A DNA stretch of 64,000 nt from Agromyces sp. H17E-10 (GCF_022919715.1 NZ_CP095042.1:4030001-4094000); one strand, 5' to 3'; shown: positions 48,001 through 58,639, numbered from the stretch's first letter. Made by a program: numbers and translations. The notes: generated by a model not told the origin, from the sequence alone.

Positions 48001-51000
48001 GCGAGCCTGGACACGAAGGGCAACGTCACCCTGACTGATTCCGATGGGGTCGTCTACGTGTTCAACGCGGCCGGCAAGCTGCAGGAGACCGCCGATCCGC
48101 TGGATGGGAAGAAGCCCGCGACACCGAAGATCACCTACCGGTCCAACGGCAGCCCCGACCGGATTTCGGACCGGTTGTCGTCGGACGATGCCGCGACGCC
48201 CAAGTACTCGCGCGAGGTGCGATTCGCATACGGTTCCGACACACTCGCAGCTGTGGGGCTGCCGGGTGTCGGTCCTGCGTGCCCGGTGCCATCGGGCACG
48301 TCGTACGCGGCGCCGGACCCGGAGAAGCTGTGCCGGATCATCTACCCGGGCTCGACCGGACAAGACGACACCACCCAACTGTTCTACGACTCATCTGACC
48401 GGCTGGTCGCGATAATGGACCCGGGCGCTGAGACGACGCACTTGCAGTACGACTCGAAGCGGCGCGTGGTCGGCGTCCGCGGCCCGTTGGAGGTCGACTG
48501 GCTGACCGATTCCGGCACCGCTCCGTCCGACGCGAATCGAACCACGATCGCGTACGACGCAGCGGGCAAGGTCGCGAGTGTCGCGCTCGCGGCGCCCGAC
48601 GGAGTCACGCTCGCGAACCGGCCGATCAAGCGATACACGTACGGCAGCGGTACGAGCTACGTCGATGTCGACGCGCTAGCGGTGCCAACGGATTCGGTCT
48701 CGAACGGGCACGCCCGCACGGTCACGTTCGACTCCGCCCTGCGCCAGACGTCCGATCGAAGCGCGCTCGGGCTCACGGGCACCACGGTGTGGAACGACAA
48801 GGACCAGCAGTTGTCGTCGACCGACCCGCAGGGGCGGATGAGCACCACCCTGTACGACTGGGCCGACCGCCCGACTGACACCTACGGGCCTGCGCCGGCG
48901 GCATGTTTCGACGCGAGCCGTAAGCCGATTGCGACGTGCGCGATCACGCCTGCCCACTCGTCAACGAGGTACGACGAGGGATTGACAGGGCTCCAGGGCG
49001 CCTATTTCGACAACGCGACCCTGTCCGGTGTCCCTGACGTGTTCGCTGCCGGGGTCGGCGGCGCCGGTGGGGCGATCGACAAGAACTGGGCGGCCGCTGC
49101 AGCTCAGACTGGGCTGCCGATCGACAAGTGGTCGGTGCGGCTGACCGGGGTGCTCACCTTCCCCGCGGCCGGTACCTACAAGTTTGAGACGTACGCGGAT
49201 GACGCGACCCAGATCTGGCTCAACGATGTCCTGGCGCTTGACAATTGGCAGACCGGTGCTCTCCGGTCGACCGAGGTGAACATCACCGCGACTGCGGGCG
49301 AACGCAAACGCATCCGCCTGCAATACATGGACGACACGGGCGACGCACGCCTCGTTCTGAAATGGACGCCGCCGGGCCAGACCACGTCCGTCACGATCCC
49401 GGGAGCAAGCCTGTCGCCGGGCTACGATCTCGCAACGTCGACAACGACCGATGACAGCGTCGCGGCCGCGACCGGTCTGCCGACCGATTCCGCACCTTCG
49501 ATCACGACGACAACGAAGTATGGCAGCACGCCCTGGCTCGGACTCCCGACGGAGTCGACCGTCGACCCGGCCGGTCTCAAGCTCACGACACGCACCGGGT
49601 ACGAAGCGGAGGGCGACGGGTACCTCCGTCGGACCAGCCGCATGCTCCCAGCCGGCGTCGCTGCTGGCGCAACCGTCGCAGAGGCCGGCACCACCTACGC
49701 GTACTACGGGGACAAGGAGACCCTCGGTCAGGCGTTCAACACGAGCGATGCGATCTGCGGGGTTGCCGCGGCAACACCTCAGTACGGTGCCCTCCGCAAG
49801 TCCACCCCGCCGGCGTCGGTGGACGGCACGAGGGTCGTCACCGAGTTCGTGTACGACCTGTTCGGACGCGCGGTCGGTTCGAAACGCAGCGGCGACGACA
49901 GCTGGTCGTGCACGAAATTCGACGCACGCGGCCGAACAGTCGAGGTCAAGACGCCCGCGTATGGTGATGAAGCGGCGCGCACTGCGACGTTCGCGTTCGC
50001 CGTCGGCGGCAATCCGCTCGTCACTCGCGCGGAAGACTCCGCGGGCCAGCTCACGACGACCAGTGACCTTCTCGGCCAAGTCACCGCGTACGTCGACGTG
50101 TGGGGCACGACCACGCAAGTCACCTACAACCGTCTCGGGCAAGCAACGAAGACCCTCGTGACACCTCCCGTCGGGCCGGCGACGACGACCGAGGCTACGT
50201 ATGACCTCGATGGCCAGGCTGAGACCGTCAAGGTGAACGGAGTGCAGGTTGCCGACCCCAGCTATGTGGCGGGTCAGCTGGCGGGCGTTGCGTATGGCAA
50301 TGGAAGTTCGCTCACGAGCATTCAACGCGATCATGTGGGCTCGGTGTCGTCGACGACCTGGCAGTTCTCGGGCGGGCAATCGTCGGTAACAGACACGGTC
50401 GTGCGTTCGCAGTCGGGCCGGGTTGTCGCGAACACACTCAGCGATGGCAGCTCACAGTACGTCTCGCAGTACCGTTTCGATACCGCCGGCAGACTCGTGA
50501 AGGCAACGCTTCCGGGCCGCACGCTCGAGTACGGGTTCGCCGCCACAGGTGGGTGCGGCGTGAACACGCTTGCCGGGCTGAACGACAACCGCACAAGCAA
50601 GACCGAGACGCCAGACGGCGCCGCGCCGGTCACCACGACATACTGCTACGACCAGACCGACCGGCTGACCTCCTCGAGCGTCACAGGTGCGCCCGCCGGT
50701 CCTGGCCTGTCGCCCATCGGCGCCGGACTTGCCGCGTCCTCCCTCGGGTACGACGCGCACGGTAACACGACGAGTTTGGCCGACCAGGAGCTCGGATATG
50801 ACGCCGCCGACCGGCACACCACGACAGCGTTGGATGACGGTACTCAGGTGGAGTACCTGCGGGACGTCACCGGCCGTATCGTGCAGCGCACCGAGTCCAC
50901 AACCACCGGGGACCCGGTGATCGTTCGATACGGCCACTCCGGTGGTGGCGACGCGCCATCTCTCATCCTCGACGCGGCTGGGGCGCTGCTGCAGTCGGTG

Positions 51001-51912
51001 CACGCCCTCCCGGGCGGCGTCGCGATGAGTATCACCGCCGATGGGCAGTCATGGTCGTACCCGAACCTGCATGGTGACATCACCGTCACCGCCGACCAAG
51101 CCGGTCTGCGCGTGGCCGCGGTACTGAGGTACGACCCCTTCGGTGGGCCGATCGATCCGGCCTCCGGGCAGGCAGGCACCGTAGTCGGGGATGATTCGGG
51201 GCTCGACACGCTCCCTGGTTCGGCAGACTGGGGTTGGCTCGGTACCAACCGCAAGCTCACCGAACACGCCGGGTCGATCATGACGATCGAGATGGGCGCC
51301 CGCCAGTACATCCCCGCACTCGGCCGGTTCCTCGAAGTCGACCCGGTCGAAGGCGGCGTCACCAATAATTACGACTACCCTGCTGACCCCATCAACGGTA
51401 CGGACCTTAGCGGGACGCGGTTGGATTGCGGCAATGCGTGCTACTTCAGGGGGAAGGCTGTGACCGCACGAACAACTGGCGGATACAACTATTCAAAGAG
51501 CTACACCGTACAGTTTGGAGATCGGCACACGTATTCGTCGAGTCGTGCAGCCTTCAAGCACTTCAAGTCGAATCTGTCCTCCATCTTCCCGCTGTCAGGG
51601 CTTCCCAACAATCCGAAGCCTGGCCAGAAGATTAGCCTCGGTGTGATGGGCGTGTTCTCGAATCCGGCGAAGGTGGTCGCCGTTGGTCCGACGTCACTGA
51701 GTCTCGCTTCCCTGCCAGGTCATGCGGAGGGTGCGGGAAACGTGATTACCTTCTCACTCAGCGACGGCGGCAGTAAGTTGAATGTAGATGCAGTCGGGCC
51801 AAACGGAGGATGGAACCCGATTCCCGATTTGCTCTGGCCGATCCTTGCGTCACGCACGTGCACCGCATTCAACCCGGATATGCCATCACGCTGGTGCGGC
51901 ACTCGGTACTGA
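45079..51912 (+). CDS. Secreted RHS-repeat polymorphic toxin with two PA14 domains
   Basis: A 2277-residue protein. Start GTG 45079 has GGAGG five bases upstream and gives a signal peptide (basic start, hydrophobic core, PAGA cut near residue 27). In order: acidic Pro/Ala region, a beta-rich DNRLRE-like domain (~300-480), fibronectin-like repeats (~490-720), PA14 domain 1 (~760-905), YD/RHS repeats, PA14 domain 2 (~1305-1437), more RHS repeats, and the conserved RHS core ending [20 protein letters not shown] with DLSGT (to ~2111). The last ~166 residues are a distinct tip with four Cys and no known family, presumably the toxin. RHS shells enclose such toxins and release them by self-cleavage. 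The membrane protein next door is the likely immunity partner. Confidence 0.9.
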   Translation: MRLRNRFMLVSSLVCALIVGVVTPAGAEETTEPELATVEEVLDLPMEQSAEPAKAPAPVVPAGDTPAELPEAAEASAVEAEEPFQLDPEAPLPPESDIVDRGEFETTYDLGDGVSMVDLSQEPQNIKIDGEWETIQTAVDGTGFWSFLGFGGGEVAKHPLRPEFAETASDDGILRLSKDGYDIAFTLVDAGGSKLVRDLNPWSGERSRVVYGDVFPNTDLVFDVRTGGVKDLFQLKEAPGSDGRVSWEWSIDTDGLDMVELEDGTIELRDSEDTPVFVIPAPMMWDSAGEVGEQDQPNATQDVQAAVVEDGDRWRLTLKADRDWLNDDARVYPVTVDPEGTYGSNDVKSIKSNGQTNSFYGVQVGNTNETGIWRTWADIDYEGLFGKQVLDVVMDFDLLSSDSTTTTRTNYVHVGTSLTYGGYGAVLGPFVGGTGYAYANDSRLSKQISDWVNARATGKYVAMRGEEINGYTYKRYASLHTRVAYKSFPTPGSPSSPANGALVDLTPTLKSTGATSAAGYQVSWRFIVGTSSAVWDTRVWDSGWVGSTGIGTSEATVPVNELEPGKKYYWKVDIHDTADGHLGTSTVDSSSVWSFTTNKPGMPAESTASPVEGAKLATLTPTLTTGRVTNGAGQQVQYKFQVTSGSDGKSGLVASSGWLAAPSDGSNPKWVPPAGTLQDGGKYYWTVLTKDSIEEYGPVWTNAFQIDLRVGAPGPAPVDQAGPVSVNLGNGNLNLSFASPMVSTAGGPMGLTFNYTPARDDRGLNAAYYDATPASGVTFDPQIGSRKPVLIRTDPMVSFKWAAEPAPSVPANDFIVKWTGFIKPPAAGTYTFGMVRDNGAKLLIDGKTVIDKYTDTWTSGAIEWAPASTVMTAGAVPFDLQYFDHTGGAAAQLWARDEATDKEFIVPADWFTRSVPTLPQGWEASAPVAGSGSTYVTVRATDTTLVFTDRSGGVHTYTKASKGGYTAPTGEYGVASLDTKGNVTLTDSDGVVYVFNAAGKLQETADPLDGKKPATPKITYRSNGSPDRISDRLSSDDAATPKYSREVRFAYGSDTLAAVGLPGVGPACPVPSGTSYAAPDPEKLCRIIYPGSTGQDDTTQLFYDSSDRLVAIMDPGAETTHLQYDSKRRVVGVRGPLEVDWLTDSGTAPSDANRTTIAYDAAGKVASVALAAPDGVTLANRPIKRYTYGSGTSYVDVDALAVPTDSVSNGHARTVTFDSALRQTSDRSALGLTGTTVWNDKDQQLSSTDPQGRMSTTLYDWADRPTDTYGPAPAACFDASRKPIATCAITPAHSSTRYDEGLTGLQGAYFDNATLSGVPDVFAAGVGGAGGAIDKNWAAAAAQTGLPIDKWSVRLTGVLTFPAAGTYKFETYADDATQIWLNDVLALDNWQTGALRSTEVNITATAGERKRIRLQYMDDTGDARLVLKWTPPGQTTSVTIPGASLSPGYDLATSTTTDDSVAAATGLPTDSAPSITTTTKYGSTPWLGLPTESTVDPAGLKLTTRTGYEAEGDGYLRRTSRMLPAGVAAGATVAEAGTTYAYYGDKETLGQAFNTSDAICGVAAATPQYGALRKSTPPASVDGTRVVTEFVYDLFGRAVGSKRSGDDSWSCTKFDARGRTVEVKTPAYGDEAARTATFAFAVGGNPLVTRAEDSAGQLTTTSDLLGQVTAYVDVWGTTTQVTYNRLGQATKTLVTPPVGPATTTEATYDLDGQAETVKVNGVQVADPSYVAGQLAGVAYGNGSSLTSIQRDHVGSVSSTTWQFSGGQSSVTDTVVRSQSGRVVANTLSDGSSQYVSQYRFDTAGRLVKATLPGRTLEYGFAATGGCGVNTLAGLNDNRTSKTETPDGAAPVTTTYCYDQTDRLTSSSVTGAPAGPGLSPIGAGLAASSLGYDAHGNTTSLADQELGYDAADRHTTTALDDGTQVEYLRDVTGRIVQRTESTTTGDPVIVRYGHSGGGDAPSLILDAAGALLQSVHALPGGVAMSITADGQSWSYPNLHGDITVTADQAGLRVAAVLRYDPFGGPIDPASGQAGTVVGDDSGLDTLPGSADWGWLGTNRKLTEHAGSIMTIEMGARQYIPALGRFLEVDPVEGGVTNNYDYPADPINGTDLSGTRLDCGNACYFRGKAVTARTTGGYNYSKSYTVQFGDRHTYSSSRAAFKHFKSNLSSIFPLSGLPNNPKPGQKISLGVMGVFSNPAKVVAVGPTSLSLASLPGHAEGAGNVITFSLSDGGSKLNVDAVGPNGGWNPIPDLLWPILASRTCTAFNPDMPSRWCGTRY

Positions 51913-51923
51913 GGATGGAGCCA

Positions 51924-52550
51924 ATGACCGATAAGTTTGCTGAAGCGGGCTCCGAAGACAGCAGAAGCGTGACACGCGACATCGTGCCGTCCGTGGCGAT
52001 TGCCATCGGCGCAATGATCTGGGCTTCGCTCTTCTATGTGGCTGCCGGGATCTTCGTGTCGCCCTTCGAGGGAAGCGCGGGAGCTGCGCCGCGTGGCGTT
52101 GGGCTGGGTTTCTATCTGCCGACGTTGATCCTCGCTCGAATCTCGATTGAACGATGGCCAGCGCGTATGTTGCCACCAACGCTCCAATTGGCGACAGTGC
52201 TCTATTTCGAGGTGAGTCTGGGAAGATCCTTCACCTTGACGACCGCCGTAGCCGCCGCCGTCGTCCTCGGTTTCAGTGCGCTGGTACTAACGCCGTTCGG
52301 CAGGAGAATTGACATCCCGTCACTTTGGGCGGCCGCATTGCTTACAGCGACAGGACTCCTGATGAGTCTTGTCTTGAAGATCTACTTCGACGCTGTCGTC
52401 TGGGGCATCTGCGCAATTATCGTTGCGATCCAGTTCGCGCGCCGTCGTCCACGCGGAGATCGGCCGCGACTTGTTCAAGCGGTGTTCGCGGTGCTGGCTG
52501 TCGTCGGCGGATACATCGGGATACTGCTACCGGTATTCAGCAACCGATGA
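51924..52550 (+). CDS. Membrane protein, candidate immunity to the RHS toxin
   Basis: A 208-residue protein with six to seven hydrophobic helices (first at about residues 18-45, SVAIAIGAMIWASLFYVAAG) and short loops. It begins 11 bases after the RHS stop; ATG 51924 and ATG 51915 both fit, with a GGAG-like site before the first. Position right after the toxin tip is the standard place for an immunity gene, and a membrane protein suggests the toxin acts at or across the membrane. No family recognised. Confidence 0.7.
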   Translation: MTDKFAEAGSEDSRSVTRDIVPSVAIAIGAMIWASLFYVAAGIFVSPFEGSAGAAPRGVGLGFYLPTLILARISIERWPARMLPPTLQLATVLYFEVSLGRSFTLTTAVAAAVVLGFSALVLTPFGRRIDIPSLWAAALLTATGLLMSLVLKIYFDAVVWGICAIIVAIQFARRRPRGDRPRLVQAVFAVLAVVGGYIGILLPVFSNR

Positions 52551-52633
52551 TCCACATTTGGAAGATCGGGACGGCACTACGCGACAGCGCGAACGCCCTT
52601 CGCGACGCACTGGAGCCAGCTAACACTGCGTAG
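52547..52633 (+). CDS. 28-residue ORF coupled to the immunity gene
   Basis: ATG 52547 overlaps the immunity stop as ATGA. It encodes MIHIWKIGTALRDSANALRD followed by eight more residues, which would form an amphipathic helix. The overlap is the only strong evidence; it could be chance. Confidence 0.3.
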   Translation: MIHIWKIGTALRDSANALRDALEPANTA

Positions 52634-52636
52634 CGG

Positions 52637-52771
52637 TTACGCGCCTGCGGCGGCGCACATCGCGTCCTGAGCGGCGGCAAGTACGAGCGGTTCGTTGGCC
52701 TCAGATTTCGAGTCGAGTCGGTCACACCCGGACTGGATCGCGTTGGTGTCGAGCGTGCAGCGCATAGTCAT
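52637..52771 (-). CDS. Small Cys-containing ORF
   Basis: 44 residues (MTMRCTLDTNAIQSGCDRLD, then a helix-like Ala-rich end). Its ATG lies directly after the TGA of the next minus-strand frame (TGAATG), which suggests coupled translation. No ribosome site or family is known. Confidence 0.3.
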   Translation of the reverse strand: MTMRCTLDTNAIQSGCDRLDSKSEANEPLVLAAAQDAMCAAAGA

Positions 52772-52939
52772 TCATCGGGTGCGGCGCCGGGCCTTGACAC
52801 ACGCGGGGGCGCCGTAGTCGCAACCAAGTCTTGCCGTGTACGCGTCGCCCCGCTGGACGAGCAATGCTGACAGCGCTTCGAACGTGACACGGCACGTACC
52901 GTTGCCATGCCACGCCTCTTGCAGATCGAGGGCGCGCAC
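52772..52939 (-). CDS. Small ORF divergent from the relaxase gene
   Basis: About 55 residues from GTG 52939, or 84 from ATG 53026, which would overlap the relaxase start. It contains several Cys (GTCRVTFEAL, CDYGAPACV) and a basic tail. It is separated by ~30 bases from the relaxase start if the GTG is used, leaving room for divergent promoters or the nic site. The function is unknown. Confidence 0.3.
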   Translation of the reverse strand: MRALDLQEAWHGNGTCRVTFEALSALLVQRGDAYTARLGCDYGAPACVKARRRTR

Positions 52940-52967
52940 CTTGTCGGCGTGATTGGGGGTGGCGCGG

Positions 52968-55900
52968 GTGACGGTGTCGATGCGGGTGATGAGCGCCGGG
53001 GACGGGTTCCGGTATCTGCTTCGCACGGTCGTGGCCGACGATGGTGAGCGGTCGCTTGCGACGCCGTTGACGCGGTACTACGAGGCGAAAGGCACGCCGC
53101 CAGGGAGGTGGATGGGCGGCGGTGTTGGCGGGCTTGCCGGCGGTGTGCTCTCGGCCGGCGACGCGGTCACCGAGGAGCAGCTTCAGTTGCTGATCGGCCT
53201 CGGCCGTGATCCGGTCACCGGTGATTCGCTCGGGCGTTCGTTCCCGCAGTATGAAAGCGGCAGCAAGCGTGCGGTGGCGGGGTTCGACTTCACGTTCTCG
53301 GTGCCGAAGTCGGCGAGCGTGCTGTGGGGTGTGGCGGATGCGACCACGCAGGAGATCATCGTGCGGGCGCACCACGGAGCAGTTGCGGAGGTGGTGGCGT
53401 TCATGGAGCGCGAGGTCGCCGCGACACGCACCGGGGTCGCGGCCAGTGACGGGGCGGTCGCGCAGGTCGACGTGACGGGGTTGGTTGCGACGGTGTTCGA
53501 TCATTTCGATAGCCGTGCGGGGGATCCGCACCTGCATACGCATGTGGTGGTGAGCAACAAGGTGCAGACCGTGCTTGACGGCAGGTGGCGCTCGCTTGAT
53601 GGGCGTCCGTTGCACGCTGCGGTCGTCGCACTCTCGGAGCTGCACGAGGCGCTGTTCCAGGATGCGCTCACGCGTGCGGTCGGTGTCGAGTGGGAGCAGC
53701 GCGACCGTGGCCGTGATCGCAACCCAACGTGGTCGATTGCATCGGTGCCTGAACCACTGATCGCGGAGTTCTCGACGCGTTCACGCCACATCGACGCGGC
53801 GACCGATCGCCTGATCGCCGCCTACGTCGAAGCGCACGGCCACCGCCCAAGTCGGGCGACGATCATGAGGCTTCGCGCGCAGACGACGCTGTCGACGCGG
53901 CCTGAGAAGCAGGTGCGTTCCCTCTCTGAGCTCACCCATGGCTGGCGGGAGCGCGCAACCGCTGTTCTCGGGCAGGATGCCACGGCATGGGCGCGTGTTG
54001 CGTCCGCCGACGTTGCACCGCTGGTGTTGCACGCCGAGGATGTGCCGCTCGATGTCGTTGCAACGCTCGGCGGGCGGGTATTGCGTGTGGTGTGTGAGAA
54101 GCGTGCAACCTGGCGGCACTGGAACCTCGTAGCCGAGGCTGCACGCCAGACGATGCAGTACCGGTTCGTGACGACTTACGATCGCGAGGCACTCATCGGG
54201 CTCGTCGTCGACGCGGCCGAGCGTGCGTCGTTGCGGATCACACCACCCGAGCTCGCGACGAGCCCGGCCGTGTTCCAACGCGATGACGGCACGAGCGTGT
54301 TTCGCCCGAAGCACTCGACCGTCTACACCTCGGAGGTGTTGCTCGACGCCGAGGCACACCTCCGCGAATGTGCCGCGACCACGACCGGCCCGACTATCCA
54401 GTCGGCGATCGTGCGCGAGGTCGCCCGACGAAGGCTCCGAGGTGGCGCCCGCCTCGGTGCTGATCAGGCGGCCGCGTTGGAAGCGATCGTCGGTTCGGGT
54501 CGCGTCGTGGATGTACTGGTCGGACCGGCCGGCGCTGGCAAGTCGACGGTGATGGGCGCGCTTCGCCGCGCCTGGGAGAGCGAGTACGGTCGCGGCTCCG
54601 TGATAGGTCTCGCCCCGTCGGCGGCGGCCGCGCACGTGCTCGCCGTAGATCTCGGCATCGCGACCGAGAACCTCGCGAAGTGGTGGCAGAACCACCTCAT
54701 CCACGGCGACGCATTCCATGCCGGCCAGCTCGTGATCGTGGACGAAGCCTCCCTTGCGGGCACGCTTGCGCTCGACCGCGTGAGCGCCCTCGCCGCGCGG
54801 GCGGGGGCGAAGGTGCTGCTCGTCGGGGACTACGCGCAGTTGCAATCCGTGGACGCGGGCGGCGTATTCGCGATGCTCGTGCACGATCGCCCCGACCCAC
54901 CCGAGCTCGTGGACGTGCACCGGTTCGTCAACGGCTGGGAGAAGACCGCATCGCTCGGGCTGCGACGTGGCGACGTGGCATCCATCGACCGGTACCTCGC
55001 ACACGACCGGGTACGGGAGGGTGAGAGTGAGGTGATGGCGGATGCCGCCTACGAGGGCTGGCGCGCCGACGCCCGCGCGGGCCGGGTGAGTGTGCTGATC
55101 AGCGACTCGAACGACGCGGTCGCGGCGCTGAACGAACGGGCCCGCACCGATGCGATCCTCGACGGCCGCGTCGACGCCCTGCACGAGGTCGCCCTGCACG
55201 ACGGCACCCGCGCCGGGGTGGGCGACACGATCATCACCCGCCGCAACGACCGGCGTTTGCGTGCCGGCCGGGGATGGGTGCGCAACGGCGACCGCTGGAC
55301 CATCCTCGCCGTGCACCGGTACGGTGCGCTCGAGGTCCGCCGGCACGGGTATCGGTGGGGGAGCAGTACCTTGCTGCCCGCCGAGTACGTGATCGAGCAC
55401 GTCGAGCTCGGGTACGCCGTGACCGCCCACCGCGCCCAGGGCCTGACGACCGATACCGCGCACGTGGTCGTCGCGCGTGGCATGACCCGCGAGAACTTCT
55501 ACGTCGCGATGACCCGCGGACGCGAAGCGAATACCGCCTATGTTGCCCTCGACCGGCCGGATGTCGCCCACACCGGTATTCGACCCCGAGACGACGCCGA
55601 CGCAACCGCCGAGTCGGTGCTGACCGGCGTGCTCCAGCACGTCGGAGCAGAGCTCTCCGCGCACGAGATGCTCGCGGCCGAGCAGGAGGCGTGGGGCTCG
55701 ATTGCGCAGCTCGCCGCGGAATACGAGACCATCGCCGCCGCCGCCCAGCGCGACCGTTGGGTCGCAGCCGTGGGCGACTGCGGGCTCACCGCCGAACAGG
55801 CGGACACCGCCATCAACTCGGACGCGTTCGGCCCACTCGGGGCCGAACTCCGACGGGCTGAGGCACACGGCGCGGGCGTCGCGCTATTGCTGCGACGCGT

Positions 55901-56429
55901 GGCCGGCGAGCGCGGGTTCGATGATGCGGCCGACATCGCTGCGGTCCTGCGCGCACGGGTCGCGCGCGCCCTGATGCAGGATGCTGCAGCCGGACGTGCA
56001 GCGCATACGCGACGCTTCGTCGCGGGACTGCTGCCGGTCGCGAGCGGCCCGATGGACGCCGCGTCCGAGCGTGCTCTACGCGAGCGGGTCAGCCTCATCG
56101 AGGCGCGAGCAACGGCGTTGGCCAAGCACGCCGACGCGGCGGCGGAGCCGTGGTTGCGTGCGCTCGGCACCGCGCCAACCGGCGCAGCCTCGGCCACGTG
56201 GTGGCGCTGCGCGGCCACCGTCGCTGCGTACCGCGACCGCTACCGGATCGTCGGCGGCCGACCGCTCGGCATCGGGCAACCAACATCCGACGCCCAGAAG
56301 GCGGATGCTGCGCGCGCCCGGGCCGCGCTCGAAGCTGCCCGGCGCATCGCGGATCAGGAGATCAACCCGTCACTGGCTTATGGGCCGAACGTCACGCCCG
56401 GTCTTTCGGATGTCGGTCTTCGGGTCTAA
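52968..56429 (+). CDS. TrwC/MobF-type relaxase-helicase
   Basis: A 1153-residue relaxase. The N-terminal nicking domain starts MTVSMRVMSAG, with candidate Tyr residues at 16 and 37/38 and the HUH metal motif HLHTH at residues 188-192. A RecD-like helicase follows with Walker A VGPAGAGKST near residue 518, LVIVDEASLA, and LVGDYAQLQSVDAGG. It nicks the origin of transfer and unwinds the strand for export. GTG 52968 gives the usual MobF N-terminus; TTG 52953 is an alternative. The transfer origin should lie in or near 52551-52967. Confidence 0.93.
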   Translation: MTVSMRVMSAGDGFRYLLRTVVADDGERSLATPLTRYYEAKGTPPGRWMGGGVGGLAGGVLSAGDAVTEEQLQLLIGLGRDPVTGDSLGRSFPQYESGSKRAVAGFDFTFSVPKSASVLWGVADATTQEIIVRAHHGAVAEVVAFMEREVAATRTGVAASDGAVAQVDVTGLVATVFDHFDSRAGDPHLHTHVVVSNKVQTVLDGRWRSLDGRPLHAAVVALSELHEALFQDALTRAVGVEWEQRDRGRDRNPTWSIASVPEPLIAEFSTRSRHIDAATDRLIAAYVEAHGHRPSRATIMRLRAQTTLSTRPEKQVRSLSELTHGWRERATAVLGQDATAWARVASADVAPLVLHAEDVPLDVVATLGGRVLRVVCEKRATWRHWNLVAEAARQTMQYRFVTTYDREALIGLVVDAAERASLRITPPELATSPAVFQRDDGTSVFRPKHSTVYTSEVLLDAEAHLRECAATTTGPTIQSAIVREVARRRLRGGARLGADQAAALEAIVGSGRVVDVLVGPAGAGKSTVMGALRRAWESEYGRGSVIGLAPSAAAAHVLAVDLGIATENLAKWWQNHLIHGDAFHAGQLVIVDEASLAGTLALDRVSALAARAGAKVLLVGDYAQLQSVDAGGVFAMLVHDRPDPPELVDVHRFVNGWEKTASLGLRRGDVASIDRYLAHDRVREGESEVMADAAYEGWRADARAGRVSVLISDSNDAVAALNERARTDAILDGRVDALHEVALHDGTRAGVGDTIITRRNDRRLRAGRGWVRNGDRWTILAVHRYGALEVRRHGYRWGSSTLLPAEYVIEHVELGYAVTAHRAQGLTTDTAHVVVARGMTRENFYVAMTRGREANTAYVALDRPDVAHTGIRPRDDADATAESVLTGVLQHVGAELSAHEMLAAEQEAWGSIAQLAAEYETIAAAAQRDRWVAAVGDCGLTAEQADTAINSDAFGPLGAELRRAEAHGAGVALLLRRVAGERGFDDAADIAAVLRARVARALMQDAAAGRAAHTRRFVAGLLPVASGPMDAASERALRERVSLIEARATALAKHADAAAEPWLRALGTAPTGAASATWWRCAATVAAYRDRYRIVGGRPLGIGQPTSDAQKADAARARAALEAARRIADQEINPSLAYGPNVTPGLSDVGLRV

Positions 56430-56561
56430 AGTGCAGGTCGAGCAGCATTCAATATGTTCGCCGTCGTTCGACACGAAGGCACGACGTCTGACAGGCCGTC
56501 TCTCCTGGTTCTCGCTGCTGACGGATCGGAGAGCAGCCGCATGTTCGCAATCGTCTTCGCC

Positions 56562-56918
56562 ATGACTATCCGCACGGCGACGTTCTTTCGTCGATTCATG
56601 CCGACTAGCATCCTGCTCGATGCTGTTCATAAGCGTCGCGGCCTGAAGTGGGGTGTGCCGGCGATGCTGCTCGCGGTACCGTATCTGCTCGCCGCGGTCG
56701 CGTTCACCGGGCTGACTGAGCACGGCGGGTGGTACAGCTTGCTCGCGCTCCTCTGCGTGTGGAACGCGTTCAAGTTTCTCGTTGCAGGTCCCGTCACCTT
56801 CGTCCGCCTTCTGCGAGTGCGGGCACGCGAGGCGCGTGCCCGTCAGATTCTCGCAATGCTCGAACTCGAGACTGAGGAGCAGGACACAACGAGGGTCGAG
56901 CCGGCGCTTCAGGGCTGA
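56562..56918 (+). CDS. Small membrane protein downstream of relaxase
   Basis: A 118-residue protein beginning MTIRTATFFRRFMPTSILLD, with two hydrophobic helices (about residues 30-55 and 60-85) and a basic then acidic tail. Small proteins of this kind sit after TrwC genes in actinobacterial elements, sometimes wrongly named sulfate permease. ATG 56541 and 56454 also fit the frame; 56562 gives the shortest sensible start. Role unknown, perhaps transfer. Confidence 0.55.
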   Translation: MTIRTATFFRRFMPTSILLDAVHKRRGLKWGVPAMLLAVPYLLAAVAFTGLTEHGGWYSLLALLCVWNAFKFLVAGPVTFVRLLRVRAREARARQILAMLELETEEQDTTRVEPALQG

Positions 56919-57007
56919 AGGCGCGGTCGAGCGGCACGGCGCCGTCGGCGCACCTCCTTCTCACGGCAGGCTTGTCACGTACGAGCGTGCCGACAGGGAG
57001 GCCCCGC

Positions 57008-57274
57008 ATGGCGATTTCGCAAGAACAGTTTGACGACCTGCTCGGCCGTACCGCGCTGGCTTCGCTGTTCTACCTTCCGGAGGTGACCGTTGAGGACGGC
57101 GCGTACCGGTTGCAGGACGATGTCGAGTATTGCCTGCAGCCGGTCGATGGTTTGCCCGCTACCGACATGGAGCGCCTGCGGGAGTCGATCGGGCGAGCAA
57201 TCGCGGATCCGACCTCATTCAGGTCTGATTTGCTCGCGCTTGTCGCGGAACTGGCGCCGCCGCCGAACGAGTAG
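57008..57274 (+). CDS. Small unknown protein
   Basis: An 88-residue acidic protein of mixed helix and strand. AGGGAGG lies about six bases before ATG 57008, which makes it a convincing gene. It is three bases from the next gene, so the two are likely co-transcribed. No family recognised. Confidence 0.65.
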   Translation: MAISQEQFDDLLGRTALASLFYLPEVTVEDGAYRLQDDVEYCLQPVDGLPATDMERLRESIGRAIADPTSFRSDLLALVAELAPPPNE

Positions 57275-57277
57275 GCG

Positions 57278-58597
57278 ATGATGACGCGTTCAGCCGACAA
57301 GGATGCCTCGCCGCAGTCAGAGCCGGATGCTCGCGTCTCCGCGCGAGATGATGCAGCTCGCGATCGGAAGCGCGAGCGCGATCGGCGGTACCGGCTCGCC
57401 CACCCCGAAGAGCATGCCGCCCAGCGCCGCAGGTGGGTTGAGGCGAACCGCGAACGAATCCGCGCATCGAACCGTCGATGGCGCGACGAGCACCTCGAGC
57501 ACGCGCGCAAGCAGAACCGTGAGTCGATGCGCCGCTCCACTGCCCGAAAGCGGCGCGACGCCGAGAGCCGGGCGAAGACCAAGGAACGAGCACGGCGATG
57601 GCGAGAGAAGCATCCCGATCGCATTCGGGCCTATCAGCGAGATTGGGCTGCGGCGAACCGAGACAAGGTACGCGAGTACGCCAGCCGGTACTACGACACG
57701 CACCGCGACGAGGTGAACGCCAAGATGACCGCTCGTCGTGACGCAGACCCGGTCGGCACGAAGGCCAGGAATCAGGCGTGGGCTGCCGCGCACAAGGAGC
57801 GGCGCGCTGAGCTGCAGCGTGCTCGCCGCGCCAACCCCGAGATCTACGCGGCTGAGCTCGAGGCGAGCGCCGCTGCGCGCCGACTCAAGCGCGCGCTCGC
57901 CCGCGCGGGTCTGCCGCCCAAGAGCGTGCATCCAGCGACGGCGGCTGAGCGTCGAGCGAATGAACGCGCTGCCGACGCATACTTCGCCGACCCGGCGCTG
58001 CCGGAGCATGTGCGTCAGGTGAGCGTCTTTGTTGAGTCGCTCACCGGGCACATGTTGAAACACCATGCGCGGATGCGCGAATTCGCCGAGTCCTACGTCG
58101 CAACACGCGAACGGATGGGGCTGCCCGATGCGCAGGCTGATGACGTGACGTGGGCACGGGCAGTCGAGGTCGTGCTCGATCAGGGGCCGAGGGTCGAACT
58201 GCTCACGAGTCGGGATGTCGCGGCGGCGGTGCGGAGTGCGAAGGTGGCGTTGCGACAATTGGAGCGGAAGCAACAATACGACCAGCTTGTGCGGGCCGTC
58301 ACGATGCTCGTGAAGCGGGATCGGTCGAGGCTCGCTGCGGATGCGGCGATTGAGAGTCACGCTCGGCGCCGACGTGGGAGACCACCACTCACTCGAGATG
58401 AGCTCCTGATCCGGATAGCGCTCCAGGAAGTAGTCGATCGGACGCCGACGAACCTGCTGAGCGCTGGAGATGTCCGGAAATTGCTTGATCGCGGATCAAC
58501 GGAGATCAGGGGGATCCTCGAGTCTGAGCTGAGTCTGGCTTCGGCACGGCAATTGCGAGTCGAGACCATTATCGCGCCGCCCGGGCTGACCGGTTGA
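57278..58597 (+). CDS. Basic protein with Trp/Tyr-Asn repeat, likely DNA-binding
   Basis: A 439-residue, very Arg-rich protein. Residues ~30-165 consist of about eight copies of a 14-18 residue repeat (RRWVEANRERIRASNRRW style, with YRLAHPEEHA, YYDTHRDEVN), like the repeats in some HNH-endonuclease-associated proteins. The rest is helical with a possible HTH at the end (GRPPLTRDELLIRIALQEVV). It follows the relaxase genes and probably binds DNA near the transfer origin or helps the relaxosome; this is inference. No nuclease residues are evident. Confidence 0.6.
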   Translation: MMTRSADKDASPQSEPDARVSARDDAARDRKRERDRRYRLAHPEEHAAQRRRWVEANRERIRASNRRWRDEHLEHARKQNRESMRRSTARKRRDAESRAKTKERARRWREKHPDRIRAYQRDWAAANRDKVREYASRYYDTHRDEVNAKMTARRDADPVGTKARNQAWAAAHKERRAELQRARRANPEIYAAELEASAAARRLKRALARAGLPPKSVHPATAAERRANERAADAYFADPALPEHVRQVSVFVESLTGHMLKHHARMREFAESYVATRERMGLPDAQADDVTWARAVEVVLDQGPRVELLTSRDVAAAVRSAKVALRQLERKQQYDQLVRAVTMLVKRDRSRLAADAAIESHARRRRGRPPLTRDELLIRIALQEVVDRTPTNLLSAGDVRKLLDRGSTEIRGILESELSLASARQLRVETIIAPPGLTG

Positions 58598-58639
58598 ACA
58601 CCGCCGCGATGGCGTCGAGGGCCCCGGTTAGGCGCGCGA

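Noticed and set aside
53781..55868. A 695-residue minus-strand open frame inside the relaxase gene
   Set aside because: It mirrors the TrwC codons, has no domain or ribosome site, and high GC leaves the opposite strand open. The plus-strand protein has clear motifs.
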